A stretch of 64,000 bases of DNA from positions 124,001-188,000 of the forward strand of contig NZ_LLXV01000014.1 of assembly GCF_001431665.1 (NCBI RefSeq), in the 5' to 3' direction. Made by a program: the position numbers and the translations under genes. Below, in pieces: positions 1 through 8,009 of the stretch; within the stretch, counting starts at the first letter, position 1; each line of letters starts with the position of its first letter. The stretch comes from Stenotrophomonas beteli. Lineage in GTDB: Bacteria; Pseudomonadota; Gammaproteobacteria; Xanthomonadales; Xanthomonadaceae. The notes under the pieces are model-generated. The model searched no databases. It was not told the origin of the DNA and saw only the letters and a program-made list of their open reading frames with translations.

Positions 1-846
1 CACACCTCGGGCCTGCAGAACGTGGCCAATGCCGGCCAGGAGCTGGAAGGCGCGCCGGACCTGGTCAAGCTGGCCCTGGCTGCGGAGTTGAGCCATGCCC
101 CCGGCACCACCTTCTCGTACAACAACAAGGCCACCAATCTGCTGCCCGGCATCGTTCAGCGCCTGGCCGGCCAGCCGCTGGATGCATATCTGCACGCGCG
201 TCTGTTCAAGCCGCTGGGCATCGCCCACTACACGTGGATGAAGGACGAGGCGGATACCCCGCTGGGAATGGCCGGCCTGTCATTGCGGGCGAGCGATCTG
301 GCGGCCATCGGGCAACTGCTGCTGGATGACGGTGTGGCGCCGGATGGAACACGCCTGCTGAGCGCGCGATCAGTAGCGCTGCTGACCGCTGAGAGCGCAC
401 GCTCGCCCGACGTGGGCCTGCTGTGGTGGCGGATTCCGGCATGGGAGCGCTATCAGCTGAAGCCAGGGCTGGGCGATCTGTTGTCCGCTCGCGGGGTGGA
501 ATCCGGCGTGCAGGCGGCCATTCAGTCCACCGCTGGGCGTACCTTCGACAGCAAGGACGCGCTGATCGCTGCCCTGGCCGAACAGCTGGGTCCGGAATGG
601 CCGCAGCGCTATGGCAGCGAGGTCACCGGGCGCGGCCTCAAGCTCGCCGATCTCTACGACACCGCGCGCGGCCCGGTCGTTGGCTACGCCGCCAACGGCT
701 ATATGGGCCAGTATCTGCTGGTCATCCCGGAGCAGCGCGTAGTGGCGGTGCGCCTGATCCACCGGCGCGATACCCACGTTGCACCGCGCGACGACTACAG
801 CGGCTTCTTCGCTGACGTGCTGCAGCTGGCGCAGGCCCTGCGCTGA
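1..846 (+). CDS. Serine hydrolase, beta-lactamase fold (5' partial)
   Basis: The reading frame is already open at base 1 and ends at TGA 844-846, so the N-terminal part lies outside the window. The visible 281 residues open with HTSGL, a motif common in class C beta-lactamase/DD-peptidase-like esterases, and carry the YxN-type motif SYNN at about residues 39-42. The SxxK nucleophile motif must lie upstream and cannot be checked. Family members hydrolyse esters, D-amino acid peptides or beta-lactams, usually in the periplasm, and the substrate cannot be told from this part. The stretch LLWWRIPAWERYQ is followed by a well-conserved C-terminal half, with no frameshift seen. It runs tail to tail with the mesD operon. 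Confidence 0.75.
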   Translation, partial: HTSGLQNVANAGQELEGAPDLVKLALAAELSHAPGTTFSYNNKATNLLPGIVQRLAGQPLDAYLHARLFKPLGIAHYTWMKDEADTPLGMAGLSLRASDLAAIGQLLLDDGVAPDGTRLLSARSVALLTAESARSPDVGLLWWRIPAWERYQLKPGLGDLLSARGVESGVQAAIQSTAGRTFDSKDALIAALAEQLGPEWPQRYGSEVTGRGLKLADLYDTARGPVVGYAANGYMGQYLLVIPEQRVVAVRLIHRRDTHVAPRDDYSGFFADVLQLAQALR

Positions 847-861
847 GCAACAGCCTCCACG

Positions 862-887
862 GCACGCCAACGCATCCCTGGGCGTGC
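862..887. terminator. Weak inverted repeat between convergent genes
   Basis: GCACGCC (862-868) and GGCGTGC (881-887) form a 7-bp stem with a 12-base loop in the 123-bp gap between the hydrolase and the 3' end of mesD. There is no clear T run, so a terminator role for either gene is only a guess. Confidence 0.2.
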
Positions 888-969
888 TTCACCTTTGCGA
901 TCCGGCAGGCAGCGGGCGCACAGCACCCGGCCACACCGCTCCAGCCAGGCGCGCAGGTACGCAATCCGT

Positions 970-2004
970 TCAGGCCGACAGCTCCTCCCGCACGATCTTC
1001 GCGCCTTCGCTGAGTGCGCGCAGCTTGCCCCGCGCCACCGCACGCGGCAACGGTGCCATGCCACAGTTGGTGCTCGGGTAGAGCTTGTCGGCATCCACGA
1101 ACTGCAGCGCCCTGCGCAGGGTGTCGGCCACCTCCTGCGGTGTTTCAACCGTGTGGGAGGCCACGTCGATGGCGCCGACCATCACCTTCTTGCCGCGCAC
1201 CAGTTCGATCAGGTCGATCGGCACATGCGAGTTCTGGCATTCCAGCGAAATGATGTCGATGCTGGAGGCCTGCAGCTTCGGGAACGATTCTTCGTACTGG
1301 CGCCATTCCGAACCCAGCGTCTGCTTCCAGTCGGTGTTGGCCTTGATGCCGTAGCCGTAGCAGATGTGCACGGCGGTCTCGCACTTCAGCCCTTCAACCG
1401 CGCGTTCCAGGGCCGCCACGCCCCAGTCGTTCACCTCATCGAAGAACACGTTGAAGGCCGGCTCATCGAACTGGATGATGTCCACGCCAGCGGCCTCCAG
1501 TTCCTTCGCTTCCTCGTTGAGGATCTTCGCGAACTCCCAGGCCAGCTTCTCGCGGCTCCTGTAGTGTGCGTCGTACAACGTATCGATCATGGTCATCGGG
1601 CCGGGCAGGGCCCACTTGATCGGCTGCGTGGTCTGCCGGCGCAGGAACGTCGCATCCTCGACGAATACCGGCCTGGGCCGGCTCACGGCGCCGACCACGG
1701 TCGGCACGCTGGCGTCGTAGCGGTTGCGGATGCGCACGGTTTCGCGCTTCTCGAAATCGACACCGCTGAGGTGCTCGATGAAGGTGGTGACGAAATGCTG
1801 CCGGGTCTGCTCGCCGTCGCTGACGATATCGATGCCGGCGTGCTGCTGTTCCTGCAGCGAAAGGCGCAGGGCATCCTGCTTGCCTTCAATCAACGCTTCA
1901 GCCTGCAACTTCCAGGGCGACCACAGCGTTTCCGGCTCGGCCAGCCAGGAGGGCTTGGGCAGGCTGCCCGCAGTGGAGGTGGGGAACAGAATCTTGGTCG
2001 GCAT
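970..2004 (-). CDS. mesD: Core methionine synthase MesD (MetE C-terminal-like)
   Basis: This 344-residue protein holds only the catalytic barrel of cobalamin-independent methionine synthase and lacks the N-terminal folate-binding half of MetE (about 750 residues). The zinc and homocysteine ligands are all visible: H213 and C215 in HICYG, E255 in SLEC and C314 in NCGM. The ATG at 2004 was chosen because the 18 upstream in-frame residues are Pro/Arg-rich and do not look like family sequence. It should methylate homocysteine to methionine. The published MesD family of aerobic bacteria needs neither methyl-folate nor cobalamin but requires a DUF1852 protein and oxygen, and a DUF1852 gene lies directly upstream, 38 bp away in the same operon. 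The true methyl donor is not known. Confidence 0.88.
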   Translation of the reverse strand: MPTKILFPTSTAGSLPKPSWLAEPETLWSPWKLQAEALIEGKQDALRLSLQEQQHAGIDIVSDGEQTRQHFVTTFIEHLSGVDFEKRETVRIRNRYDASVPTVVGAVSRPRPVFVEDATFLRRQTTQPIKWALPGPMTMIDTLYDAHYRSREKLAWEFAKILNEEAKELEAAGVDIIQFDEPAFNVFFDEVNDWGVAALERAVEGLKCETAVHICYGYGIKANTDWKQTLGSEWRQYEESFPKLQASSIDIISLECQNSHVPIDLIELVRGKKVMVGAIDVASHTVETPQEVADTLRRALQFVDADKLYPSTNCGMAPLPRAVARGKLRALSEGAKIVREELSA

Positions 2005-2042
2005 TGCGGGGTATGTCCTTGGGGGCGATGGAAAACGGTGGA

Positions 2043-3020
2043 TCAGCGGGCGGCCCACTGCTCAAGCACAGCGCGGTACGGCTTGATGAAGTGCTCTTCG
2101 GTGAAGCGGCCCTGCTTGACCGCCAGCTGGCTGCGCTCTTCGCGGTCGTAGACGATGCGGGTGGAGGAGTAGTCCTGATGCTTCAGGCTGGGCTGGTAGA
2201 CCTTGCCGGCCACCGAATTGGCGTTGTAGATCTCCGGGCGGTAGATCTTCTGGAAGGCCTCCATGGTGCTGATGGTGCCGATCAGCTCCAGGTTGGAGTA
2301 ATCCCCCAGCAGATCGCCGCGGAAGTAGAACGCCAGCGGCGCGACGCTGCCCGGCGGCATGAAGTAGCGCACCTGCAGGCCCATCTTGTCGAAGTACTGG
2401 TCGGTGGGTGAAAACTCGCCCTGGCGGTATTCCACGCCCAGGATTGGATGGTGGTTCTCGGTGCGGTGGTAGGTCTGGCTGCTGGAAACGCTGATGCAGA
2501 TCACCGGCGCCTTGCTGAAGTTGGCCCGGTAGGCCTCGGACTCCAGGAAGTGCTTGAACAGCTTGCCGTGCAGGTCACCGAAGCCCTCCGGAATGCCGAA
2601 GGTCGCCTTGCCTTCGTTGCTGGCCGGCAGTACCACACTGAAGTCATAGTCGCGTACATAGGACGAGAAGTTGTTGCCAACGATGCCGTCGATACGCGCG
2701 CCGGTCCGCGTATCGACGATGGCCGGCTGCAGCACTTCGATCAAGGGAAAGGGGTCTGCGTCACTGGCGTCGTCGATGTGCATCTCCACCGAGATGATGT
2801 CCAGCTCCACGCTGTAGCGATCGGCGCCCGGGTTGTCCCAGTGCGCAAGGTCATTGAAGCGGTTGTTGATCATCCCCAGCGTGTTGCGCAGATTCTGCTG
2901 GCGAGAGTCGCCACGGGCCAGGTTGGCGAAATTGGTGGTGATGCGCGTGCCGTCAGCGGGCTGGTAGTCCTCGTTGAAGGGAATGCGCGAGATGCGGAAG
3001 GTGAAGGCGTCGGTCGTCAT
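2043..3020 (-). CDS. mesX: DUF1852 protein MesX, partner of MesD
   Basis: The 325-residue protein matches DUF1852 along its length (start MTTDAFTFRI, core motif IVGNNFSSYVRDYDF, end VLEQWAAR). I took ATG 3020 rather than the longer frame to 3083 because the extra residues are Pro-rich and atypical. There is no signal peptide, so it is cytoplasmic. In the MesD work DUF1852 was shown genetically to be needed, with oxygen, for methionine synthesis, and it has been suggested to be an oxygenase that releases the methyl group. That mechanism is inference. It lies between mesD and a flavin reductase in one minus-strand operon, which would fit a flavin-dependent oxygenase. Confidence 0.87.
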   Translation of the reverse strand: MTTDAFTFRISRIPFNEDYQPADGTRITTNFANLARGDSRQQNLRNTLGMINNRFNDLAHWDNPGADRYSVELDIISVEMHIDDASDADPFPLIEVLQPAIVDTRTGARIDGIVGNNFSSYVRDYDFSVVLPASNEGKATFGIPEGFGDLHGKLFKHFLESEAYRANFSKAPVICISVSSSQTYHRTENHHPILGVEYRQGEFSPTDQYFDKMGLQVRYFMPPGSVAPLAFYFRGDLLGDYSNLELIGTISTMEAFQKIYRPEIYNANSVAGKVYQPSLKHQDYSSTRIVYDREERSQLAVKQGRFTEEHFIKPYRAVLEQWAAR

Positions 3021-3079
3021 GGGTGGCGTTCCGTGTTGCGGGGTGGCATCCGAAGGCAAAGGGGGAGGGCATTCGGCAT

Positions 3080-3670
3080 TCAAAGCGTGGCGGCGGTCTC
3101 GGCAACGACCGAGGCGCGGCGGCCGGGCAGCGACAGCAGCGGCAGCGCCCGCTGCACGGCCAGCTGCGCGCGCTCGATCAGGGCGTGGCTGTGCAGCCGG
3201 CCGTCGGCGAAGTCACGATCGGTGGCGTAGACGCCAAGCGGCAGCGTGCGGGCCTGGAAGAAGCTGAAGAGCGGGCGCAGCTGGTGGTCGATCACCAGCG
3301 CGTGGCGTTCGCTGCCGCCGGTGGCGGCCAGCAGGATGGGGGTGTCGACCAGCGCATCCTGGTCGATGAAGTCGAAGAAGTGCTTGAACAGCCCGGTGTA
3401 CGAGCCGCGATAGACCGGCGTGGCCACGACCAGCACGTCTGCCTGTTCAACAGCGAGCAGTTGCCGCTCCACGGCCTCGGGCAGCTGCGAGCGCCACAGG
3501 GCACCGGCCAGCTGCGGAGCCAGCTGGCCCAGTTCGACCAGCTCCGGGCTGCTCGGCACCTGCTCGCCGATCAGATCCAGCAGGTGTTCACAGAGGGTGG
3601 TCGCGCGCGAGGGGCGCTGCAGTCCGCCGGAGACGGCGACGATACGGAGGGGGCGGTGGAGTGAAGGCAT
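3080..3670 (-). CDS. NADPH-dependent FMN reductase (MsuE/SsuE-like)
   Basis: The 196-residue flavodoxin-like protein has the N-terminal phosphate-binding loop VSGGLQRPSRA (about 13-24), the strand-loop ATPVYRGSYTGLFKHFFDF and the ATGGSERHAL motif typical of the MsuE/SsuE reductases. These enzymes reduce FMN with NAD(P)H and pass free FMNH2 to two-component monooxygenases such as SsuD. No SsuD-type monooxygenase is encoded here. The only candidate partner is the adjacent MesX, 59 bp downstream on the same strand. It is the first gene of the mesD operon, and its ATG (3668-3670) faces the divergent LysR gene across a 75-bp control region. Confidence 0.82.
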   Translation of the reverse strand: MPSLHRPLRIVAVSGGLQRPSRATTLCEHLLDLIGEQVPSSPELVELGQLAPQLAGALWRSQLPEAVERQLLAVEQADVLVVATPVYRGSYTGLFKHFFDFIDQDALVDTPILLAATGGSERHALVIDHQLRPLFSFFQARTLPLGVYATDRDFADGRLHSHALIERAQLAVQRALPLLSLPGRRASVVAETAATL

Positions 3671-3682
3671 GACCCGATGCTA

Positions 3683-3740
3683 GTCATGCCTTTCCATGAC
3701 GTAAAATGGTATTACTTCACCAATCCATGAGTGAGATTCA
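3683..3740. promoter_or_regulatory. Divergent operator region with three inverted repeats
   Basis: The 75-bp gap between the FMN reductase and the LysR gene contains a perfect repeat GTCATG-N6-CATGAC (3683-3700), then GTAA-N7-TTAC (3701-3715), then TGAG-N5-TTCA (3728-3740), which differs by one base from the MetR-type site TGAA-N5-TTCA. The last overlaps the likely ribosome-binding area of the LysR gene, which would fit autoregulation. Binding by the adjacent LysR protein is inferred from position only. Confidence 0.45.
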
Positions 3741-3745
3741 TCGTC

Positions 3746-4660
3746 ATGCTGGAACGGATCCACCTCAGCATCGTGCAGCAGGTCGAGCAGCAGGGCTCGC
3801 TCACCGCCGCTGCCGGCGTGCTGAACCTGACCCAATCGGCGCTGAGCCACAGCATGAAGAAGCTGGAGCAGCAGCTGGGGACCGAGGTCTGGCTGCGGGA
3901 GGGACGCAGCCTGCGCCTGACCCAGGCCGGCCAGTACCTGCTGGCCGTCGCCAACCGCGTGCTGCCGCAGCTGGACCTGGCCGAAGAGCGCCTGCGCCAG
4001 TTCGCCCAGGGCGAGCGCGGCGCGCTGCGCATCGGCATGGAATGCCATCCGTGTTACCAGTGGCTGCTGAAGATCGTCTCGCCCTACCTGGCCGCGTGGC
4101 CGGACGTGGATGTGGACGTCAAGCAGAAGTTCCAGTTCGGCGGCATCGGCGCATTGTTCGGCTACGAGATCGATCTGCTGGTCACCCCGGATCCGCTGCT
4201 GAAGCCGGGCCTGAAGTTCATCCCCGTGTTCGACTACGAGCAGGTGCTGGTGGTGGCCAAGCGCCACGCCCTGGCCAAGGTGGATTACGTCAAGCCGCGC
4301 CAGCTCGGCCAGGAAGTGTTGATCAGCTACCCGGTGCCGTTCGAGCGCCTGGACATCTACAACCAGTTCCTGCTGCCGGCCGGCATCACGCCACGGCGCC
4401 ACAAGGCCATTGAGACCACCGATATCATGATGCAGATGGTGGCGAGCGGCCGCGGCGTGGCCGCCATGCCGCGCTGGCTGGTGGAAGAGTACGCCGCGCG
4501 CATGGACGTGGTGCCCGTGCGCCTGGGCGCCAAAGGCATCCCCAAGCAGATCTATCTGGGCGCGCGCGAAGCCGATACCGGCATCGACTACCTGCAGTCC
4601 TTCATCGAACTGGCCCGTAACAGCTCGCCGCTTGCCGGCAATGCAGGCGGAGCCCGTTGA
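3746..4660 (+). CDS. LysR-family regulator (MetR-like)
   Basis: The 304-residue protein has an N-terminal winged helix-turn-helix (QQGSLTAAAGVLNLTQSALS, about 15-35) and a LysR substrate-binding domain. The effector domain resembles MetR (GMECHPCYQWL, KQKFQFGGIGALFG), whose co-inducer is homocysteine. I chose ATG 3746 over the in-frame GTG 3731 because MLERIHL is the usual opening of MetR-type proteins and the GTG would place the start inside a possible operator. It diverges from the mesX-mesD operon and overlaps the MTHFR-like gene by one base (TGATG), so it probably controls both, perhaps sensing homocysteine. Confidence 0.83.
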   Translation: MLERIHLSIVQQVEQQGSLTAAAGVLNLTQSALSHSMKKLEQQLGTEVWLREGRSLRLTQAGQYLLAVANRVLPQLDLAEERLRQFAQGERGALRIGMECHPCYQWLLKIVSPYLAAWPDVDVDVKQKFQFGGIGALFGYEIDLLVTPDPLLKPGLKFIPVFDYEQVLVVAKRHALAKVDYVKPRQLGQEVLISYPVPFERLDIYNQFLLPAGITPRRHKAIETTDIMMQMVASGRGVAAMPRWLVEEYAARMDVVPVRLGAKGIPKQIYLGAREADTGIDYLQSFIELARNSSPLAGNAGGAR

Positions 4661-5535
4661 TGCCTGCACCTGGATCACTGCGGACGGAGGCCTTCATCAG
4701 CACCTTTTCACTGGAGGTCAGCGTGAAGGCCATGCCCGCGCTGCGCGCCGAGGCCGCCCGCATACCGCGTGGCACGACGATCTCCATTCCCTACCTGGCC
4801 AGCGAGGATGACGACGCCCGCCTGGCTGCCGCGCGCATGGTGCGCGCGCTCGGCTTTGAGCCGATGCCACATCTGTCTGCGCGCCGCATCGGCTCGCGTG
4901 CGGCACTCGAGCGCTTCCTGGAGCGTGCTGCCAGCGAGGCCGGTGCCGAGCAGTGCCTGGTGATCGCCGGTGACCTCGCCACGCCTGCCGGACCGTTTGC
5001 TGACAGTGCTTCGATCATCGAGACCGGACTTCTTGAGCGTTTCGGCGTCAAAGTCGTGGGTATCGGCGGGCACCCGGAAGGCCATCCGGTGATGAGCAGT
5101 GACGGTCGCTGGCAGGCGCTTGAACGCAAGTGCCGGGCCATCGAATCGCGCGGCATGGCACCCTTGATCATTACCCAGTTTGCGTTCGATGCCGATATCG
5201 TGCTGGCGTGGTTGAATGTACTGCGCGCGCGTGGCATCAACGTTCCGGTGCTGGTCGGTGTGCCGGGGCCGGCCAGCATCACCCGGTTGCTGCGCTACGC
5301 CGCGATGTGCGGCGTGGGTGCCAGTGCATCGATGCTGGCCAGGTACGGCGTCTCGATCGGCCGGTTGCTTGGCACAGCGGGGCCGGAGGTGTTTGTCGAC
5401 CGTCTCGTGCAGGGGCTGACCGACGCCCATGGCCTGATCAGCCCGCACCTGTTCCCGTTTGGCGGCATCGCGCCGTCACTGGATTGGATTGAGCGGTTCC
5501 GGCTTCGGGGCCCGTTTCCCCGGGTTCGTCGTTGA
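4660..5535 (+). CDS. MTHFR (MetF)-like protein
   Basis: The 291-residue protein looks like a TIM-barrel methylenetetrahydrofolate reductase. Sites matching the MetF catalytic set can be seen: FSLEVS (catalytic Glu region), PHLSAR, IAGD (the RGD region), GHPEGHP and ITQFAFD (the conserved Gln). Canonical MetF makes 5-methyl-THF using NADH and FAD. The ATG overlaps the LysR stop codon (TGATG), so translation is probably coupled. Its position beside a methionine synthase family that does not use methyl-folate is odd: it may be a paralogue working in another C1 step, such as handling formaldehyde or methylene-THF released by the MesX reaction. The family call is good; the specific role is inference. 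Confidence 0.78.
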   Translation: MPAPGSLRTEAFISTFSLEVSVKAMPALRAEAARIPRGTTISIPYLASEDDDARLAAARMVRALGFEPMPHLSARRIGSRAALERFLERAASEAGAEQCLVIAGDLATPAGPFADSASIIETGLLERFGVKVVGIGGHPEGHPVMSSDGRWQALERKCRAIESRGMAPLIITQFAFDADIVLAWLNVLRARGINVPVLVGVPGPASITRLLRYAAMCGVGASASMLARYGVSIGRLLGTAGPEVFVDRLVQGLTDAHGLISPHLFPFGGIAPSLDWIERFRLRGPFPRVRR

Positions 5536-5618
5536 ATGCCGCGGCTTGGTCGCATGCCGTCCCTGTGCCAGGTGTGTTCGGCTAGGCTGCAGCCACTGAC
5601 CGAAAGGATGAAGCGCCG

Positions 5619-6452
5619 ATGATTCGCTGGTTGTTCTTGGCACTTGCTGCGCTGCCGTTCGCTGCCAGCGCTGTAGTCATCCGCCACGACGTTGACGATG
5701 ATCGATACCGGATCGACGGATCCGAGTTTCCGGCCCTGGCCGACATGCCCGGCGAAGGGCAGGGCGTTCTGATCGCCCCCAGCTGGGTGCTGACCGCGGC
5801 ACATGCCGCGCCGATGGAAGGGATGGGGCAGGCGATCACCATCAATGGAAAGGACCACGGCGTGGAGCGCGTATTCCTGCATCCCGGCTACCGGAGAATG
5901 CCTGACGCCTTGGGCAAGGAGGCATTGGCAACGGGAAGTCCTGCGAAGATCCACGCTTTCCTGGCCGGGTCGGATGACATTGCATTGATCCGGCTCGCCA
6001 CCCCCGTGAACGATGTGCAGCCCGTAGCGCTCTATCGCGGCACTGCCGAGGTCGCGCAGGTCGCCGCCTTGGTCGGAAAGGGCGCCACCGGCAATGGATC
6101 GGTTGGACTGGTGCCGGGCGGGCCGCATCGCACCGCTTTGCGGCGGGCGTACAACGCGATTACCGGCGGAAACGATCGTTATCTCTGGTATCGGTTCGAT
6201 GCCCCGCCACAGGGACTTCCACTTGAAGGCGTGTTGGGCAGCGGCGATAGCGGCGGCCCACTGGTGATCGAGGATCGCGGCGTCTGGCAGCTGGTCGGCC
6301 TGGGCTCCTGGATTACCGCCGTTCCCGAGCATGCCCTGGAGGCAGGCTTCTATGGTCAGGTCGTGCACAACGTTCGGGTGTCGCGCTATGTGGATTGGAT
6401 CGAGAGCACCCTGAGTGCGCCAGATTACCGCCCAGTAACACCCGAAGACTGA
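5619..6452 (+). CDS. Secreted trypsin-like serine protease (S1 family)
   Basis: The 277-residue protein starts with a Sec signal peptide (MIRWLFLALAALPFAASA, cleavage near 18). The chymotrypsin-fold triad is visible as H62 in LTAAH, D120 in SDDIALI and S211 in GDSGGP. It lacks the long propeptide of alpha-lytic-type proteases and a C-terminal extension, so it may act directly in the periplasm or outside the cell. It stands alone, 83 bp after the MTHFR-like gene, with its own AAGGATG Shine-Dalgarno region. The target is unknown. Confidence 0.85.
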   Translation: MIRWLFLALAALPFAASAVVIRHDVDDDRYRIDGSEFPALADMPGEGQGVLIAPSWVLTAAHAAPMEGMGQAITINGKDHGVERVFLHPGYRRMPDALGKEALATGSPAKIHAFLAGSDDIALIRLATPVNDVQPVALYRGTAEVAQVAALVGKGATGNGSVGLVPGGPHRTALRRAYNAITGGNDRYLWYRFDAPPQGLPLEGVLGSGDSGGPLVIEDRGVWQLVGLGSWITAVPEHALEAGFYGQVVHNVRVSRYVDWIESTLSAPDYRPVTPED

Positions 6453-6544
6453 CAGCTGTCACTGGCTGCACCCCGGGCGGAAGCGGATAGTGAGCGCCAA
6501 GGCGAGGGCACCTCGCCACCACTCAGCCAGCAAGGGGACCGCTC

Positions 6545-7072
6545 ATGAACATGCTCCAGCACCTCGCCTCGCAGACGCCGATCTGGGTCTGGCTGCTTCT
6601 GGCCTTCCTGGTCACCCGTGGCATCGCCGCCATGAAGCCGACCGAGACCTCGCTGCAGAAGCTGGCGATCGTGCCCGGCCTGTTTGCCGTCTGGGGTGCG
6701 TGGTCGATCAGCCATCGTTTCGGCGCGTCGCTGATCGCCTGGAGCGAGTGGCTGGCCGGCATTGCCACGGGCGCGGCGCTTGCCTGGCTGCTGTTGAATC
6801 GGTTGAAGCTGACGCTGGACCGCAGCACCGGCAAGCTCTGGCGCAGCGCGGACTTCAGCCTGCTGCCGCTGCTGCTGGTCACCTTCCTGGTGAAGTACGG
6901 CTTCGAAGTCGCATTTGCGGTGTCGCCGTCGCTGTCCGCCCATGCCGGCTTCAGTGCCGCCTACCTGCTGCTGACGGGCGGGTTCACTGGCATCTTCGTC
7001 GGCAAGTACGCCCGGTACCTGGCCTCGCTGCGGGTGGATGCGGCGGGCAAGGGACTGGAAACCGCAGGCTGA
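6545..7072 (+). CDS. Inner-membrane protein, probable DUF6622
   Basis: The 175-residue protein has about five hydrophobic helices and a short N terminus that runs straight into the first (IWVWLLLAFLVTRGIAAMK). The pattern PTETSLQKLAIVPGLFAVWG and LDRSTGKLWRSADFSLLPLLL resembles the DUF6622 membrane family. No catalytic motif is visible and no function can be assigned. The ATG follows AAGGGGA with good spacing. It is a single gene between the protease and a small low-GC hypothetical gene. Confidence 0.7.
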   Translation: MNMLQHLASQTPIWVWLLLAFLVTRGIAAMKPTETSLQKLAIVPGLFAVWGAWSISHRFGASLIAWSEWLAGIATGAALAWLLLNRLKLTLDRSTGKLWRSADFSLLPLLLVTFLVKYGFEVAFAVSPSLSAHAGFSAAYLLLTGGFTGIFVGKYARYLASLRVDAAGKGLETAG

Positions 7073-7208
7073 TCGCCCGCCTAGGATATGGGAACAGCCA
7101 GTTCACCAGGATGATGAACCATGCAGTGGGCGGGTTGTACTTCGCAGCTTGGTACGTCAGCGTAGTGGGTACCGCCAAGGTTCAGACAGGTCAAATGAAG
7201 TCTCCAGA

Positions 7209-7679
7209 ATGAGGATGCTGATCTCTTCCCTCATGTTCCTGGGCTTGGTGGTTGCGGCAGGAATCGTTTGGGTAACGTATCCAACCTGTCTCGAATCTGA
7301 GCTCAGAACATTCCGCTCACTTCCACCAGAAACATTCAAGATGCTTCGTGACGATGCGATCGCCTTCGCTCGGGCGAACGCATCGAAAGGCATTACCATC
7401 GAAGCAGGCTCCCCGCAATCGAGCGTGTTCGAACTGCGGTGCAGGAAGGTTCCATTACTCCTGGTCGAGAACGGGCATGACCTGCTCACCCTCGATATCT
7501 TTGGATACGCAGACCGACGTGCGCCAGGCATTGCCAAGCTTCAAGATCAGATGACATCGAGACTGATCCCGGAGGGTCAGCCCGGCAAGCCCGGCCCGAT
7601 TTCTGTAGAGCCCTCGGGACTGGAGGCGCTCATCATGAAGCATCGAGACGGCATCGATGTCGCGCAGCAGTGCCATTGA
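7209..7679 (+). CDS. Hypothetical protein with N-terminal membrane anchor
   Basis: The 156-residue protein begins with one hydrophobic segment (MLISSLMFLGLVVAAGIVWV) that is either a signal anchor or an uncleaved signal, followed by a soluble mixed alpha/beta region with a single Cys in ELRCRKV. I recognise no family. GC content and third-position GC are clearly lower than in the neighbours, which suggests recent acquisition or weak selection. I chose ATG 7209 because it starts the hydrophobic segment; the frame extends upstream but the added residues are Arg-rich and look non-coding. The region after it holds a tandem duplication. Confidence 0.55.
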   Translation: MRMLISSLMFLGLVVAAGIVWVTYPTCLESELRTFRSLPPETFKMLRDDAIAFARANASKGITIEAGSPQSSVFELRCRKVPLLLVENGHDLLTLDIFGYADRRAPGIAKLQDQMTSRLIPEGQPGKPGPISVEPSGLEALIMKHRDGIDVAQQCH

Positions 7680-7691
7680 ATCCAGGGGCGA

Positions 7692-7731
7692 TTGAAGTGC
7701 GCCAAACGCATTTGAAGTGCGCCAAACGCAT
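7692..7731. repeat. Two-copy 20-bp tandem duplication
   Basis: Bases 7692-7711 are repeated exactly at 7712-7731 (each copy starts TTGAAGTGCG and ends CCAAACGCAT). It lies 12 bp after the stop of the small hypothetical gene and next to a possible gene remnant, in line with local rearrangement by slippage. Confidence 0.9.
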
Positions 7732-7764
7732 TGATCTCCTGACTTCGAATCCGTCGCACCTTAT

Positions 7765-8009
7765 GCACGCCGCCTGATCGACCAGGTGGGCGTGCCCGAC
7801 GTCGATGCCAGCGATGGGCCGCCACCGGCGGTGGCTCTGCAGCAACAGCGCGGTGCCAGCAACCAGATAGAACTGCCGATCCTGTTTGACCGCCGCGGGC
7901 AACAGCACGTCGGACAGATCGCTGTCCGACGCTTCGGTGACCAGGCAGAGTGCATCGCGGAAGCCCAGCCTGCGCAGCAGCCCAGTCAGACGTCCAGCGC
8001 CTTAGACAT
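7765..8009 (-). pseudogene. Possible frameshifted small gene after LysR
   Basis: An ATG at 8009 overlaps the LysR stop (ATGTCTAA) and opens MSKALDV, then hits TGA. After a frame change the minus strand reads LTGLLRRLGFRDAL, CLVTEASDSDL and HRRWRPIAGIDVGHAHL without a stop for about 80 codons, and I count about 80 percent G or C in third positions, as in nearby real genes. That pattern suggests a formerly coding stretch broken by one indel near 7990. I do not recognise the family. It could also be a chance open frame in GC-rich DNA. Confidence 0.28.
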
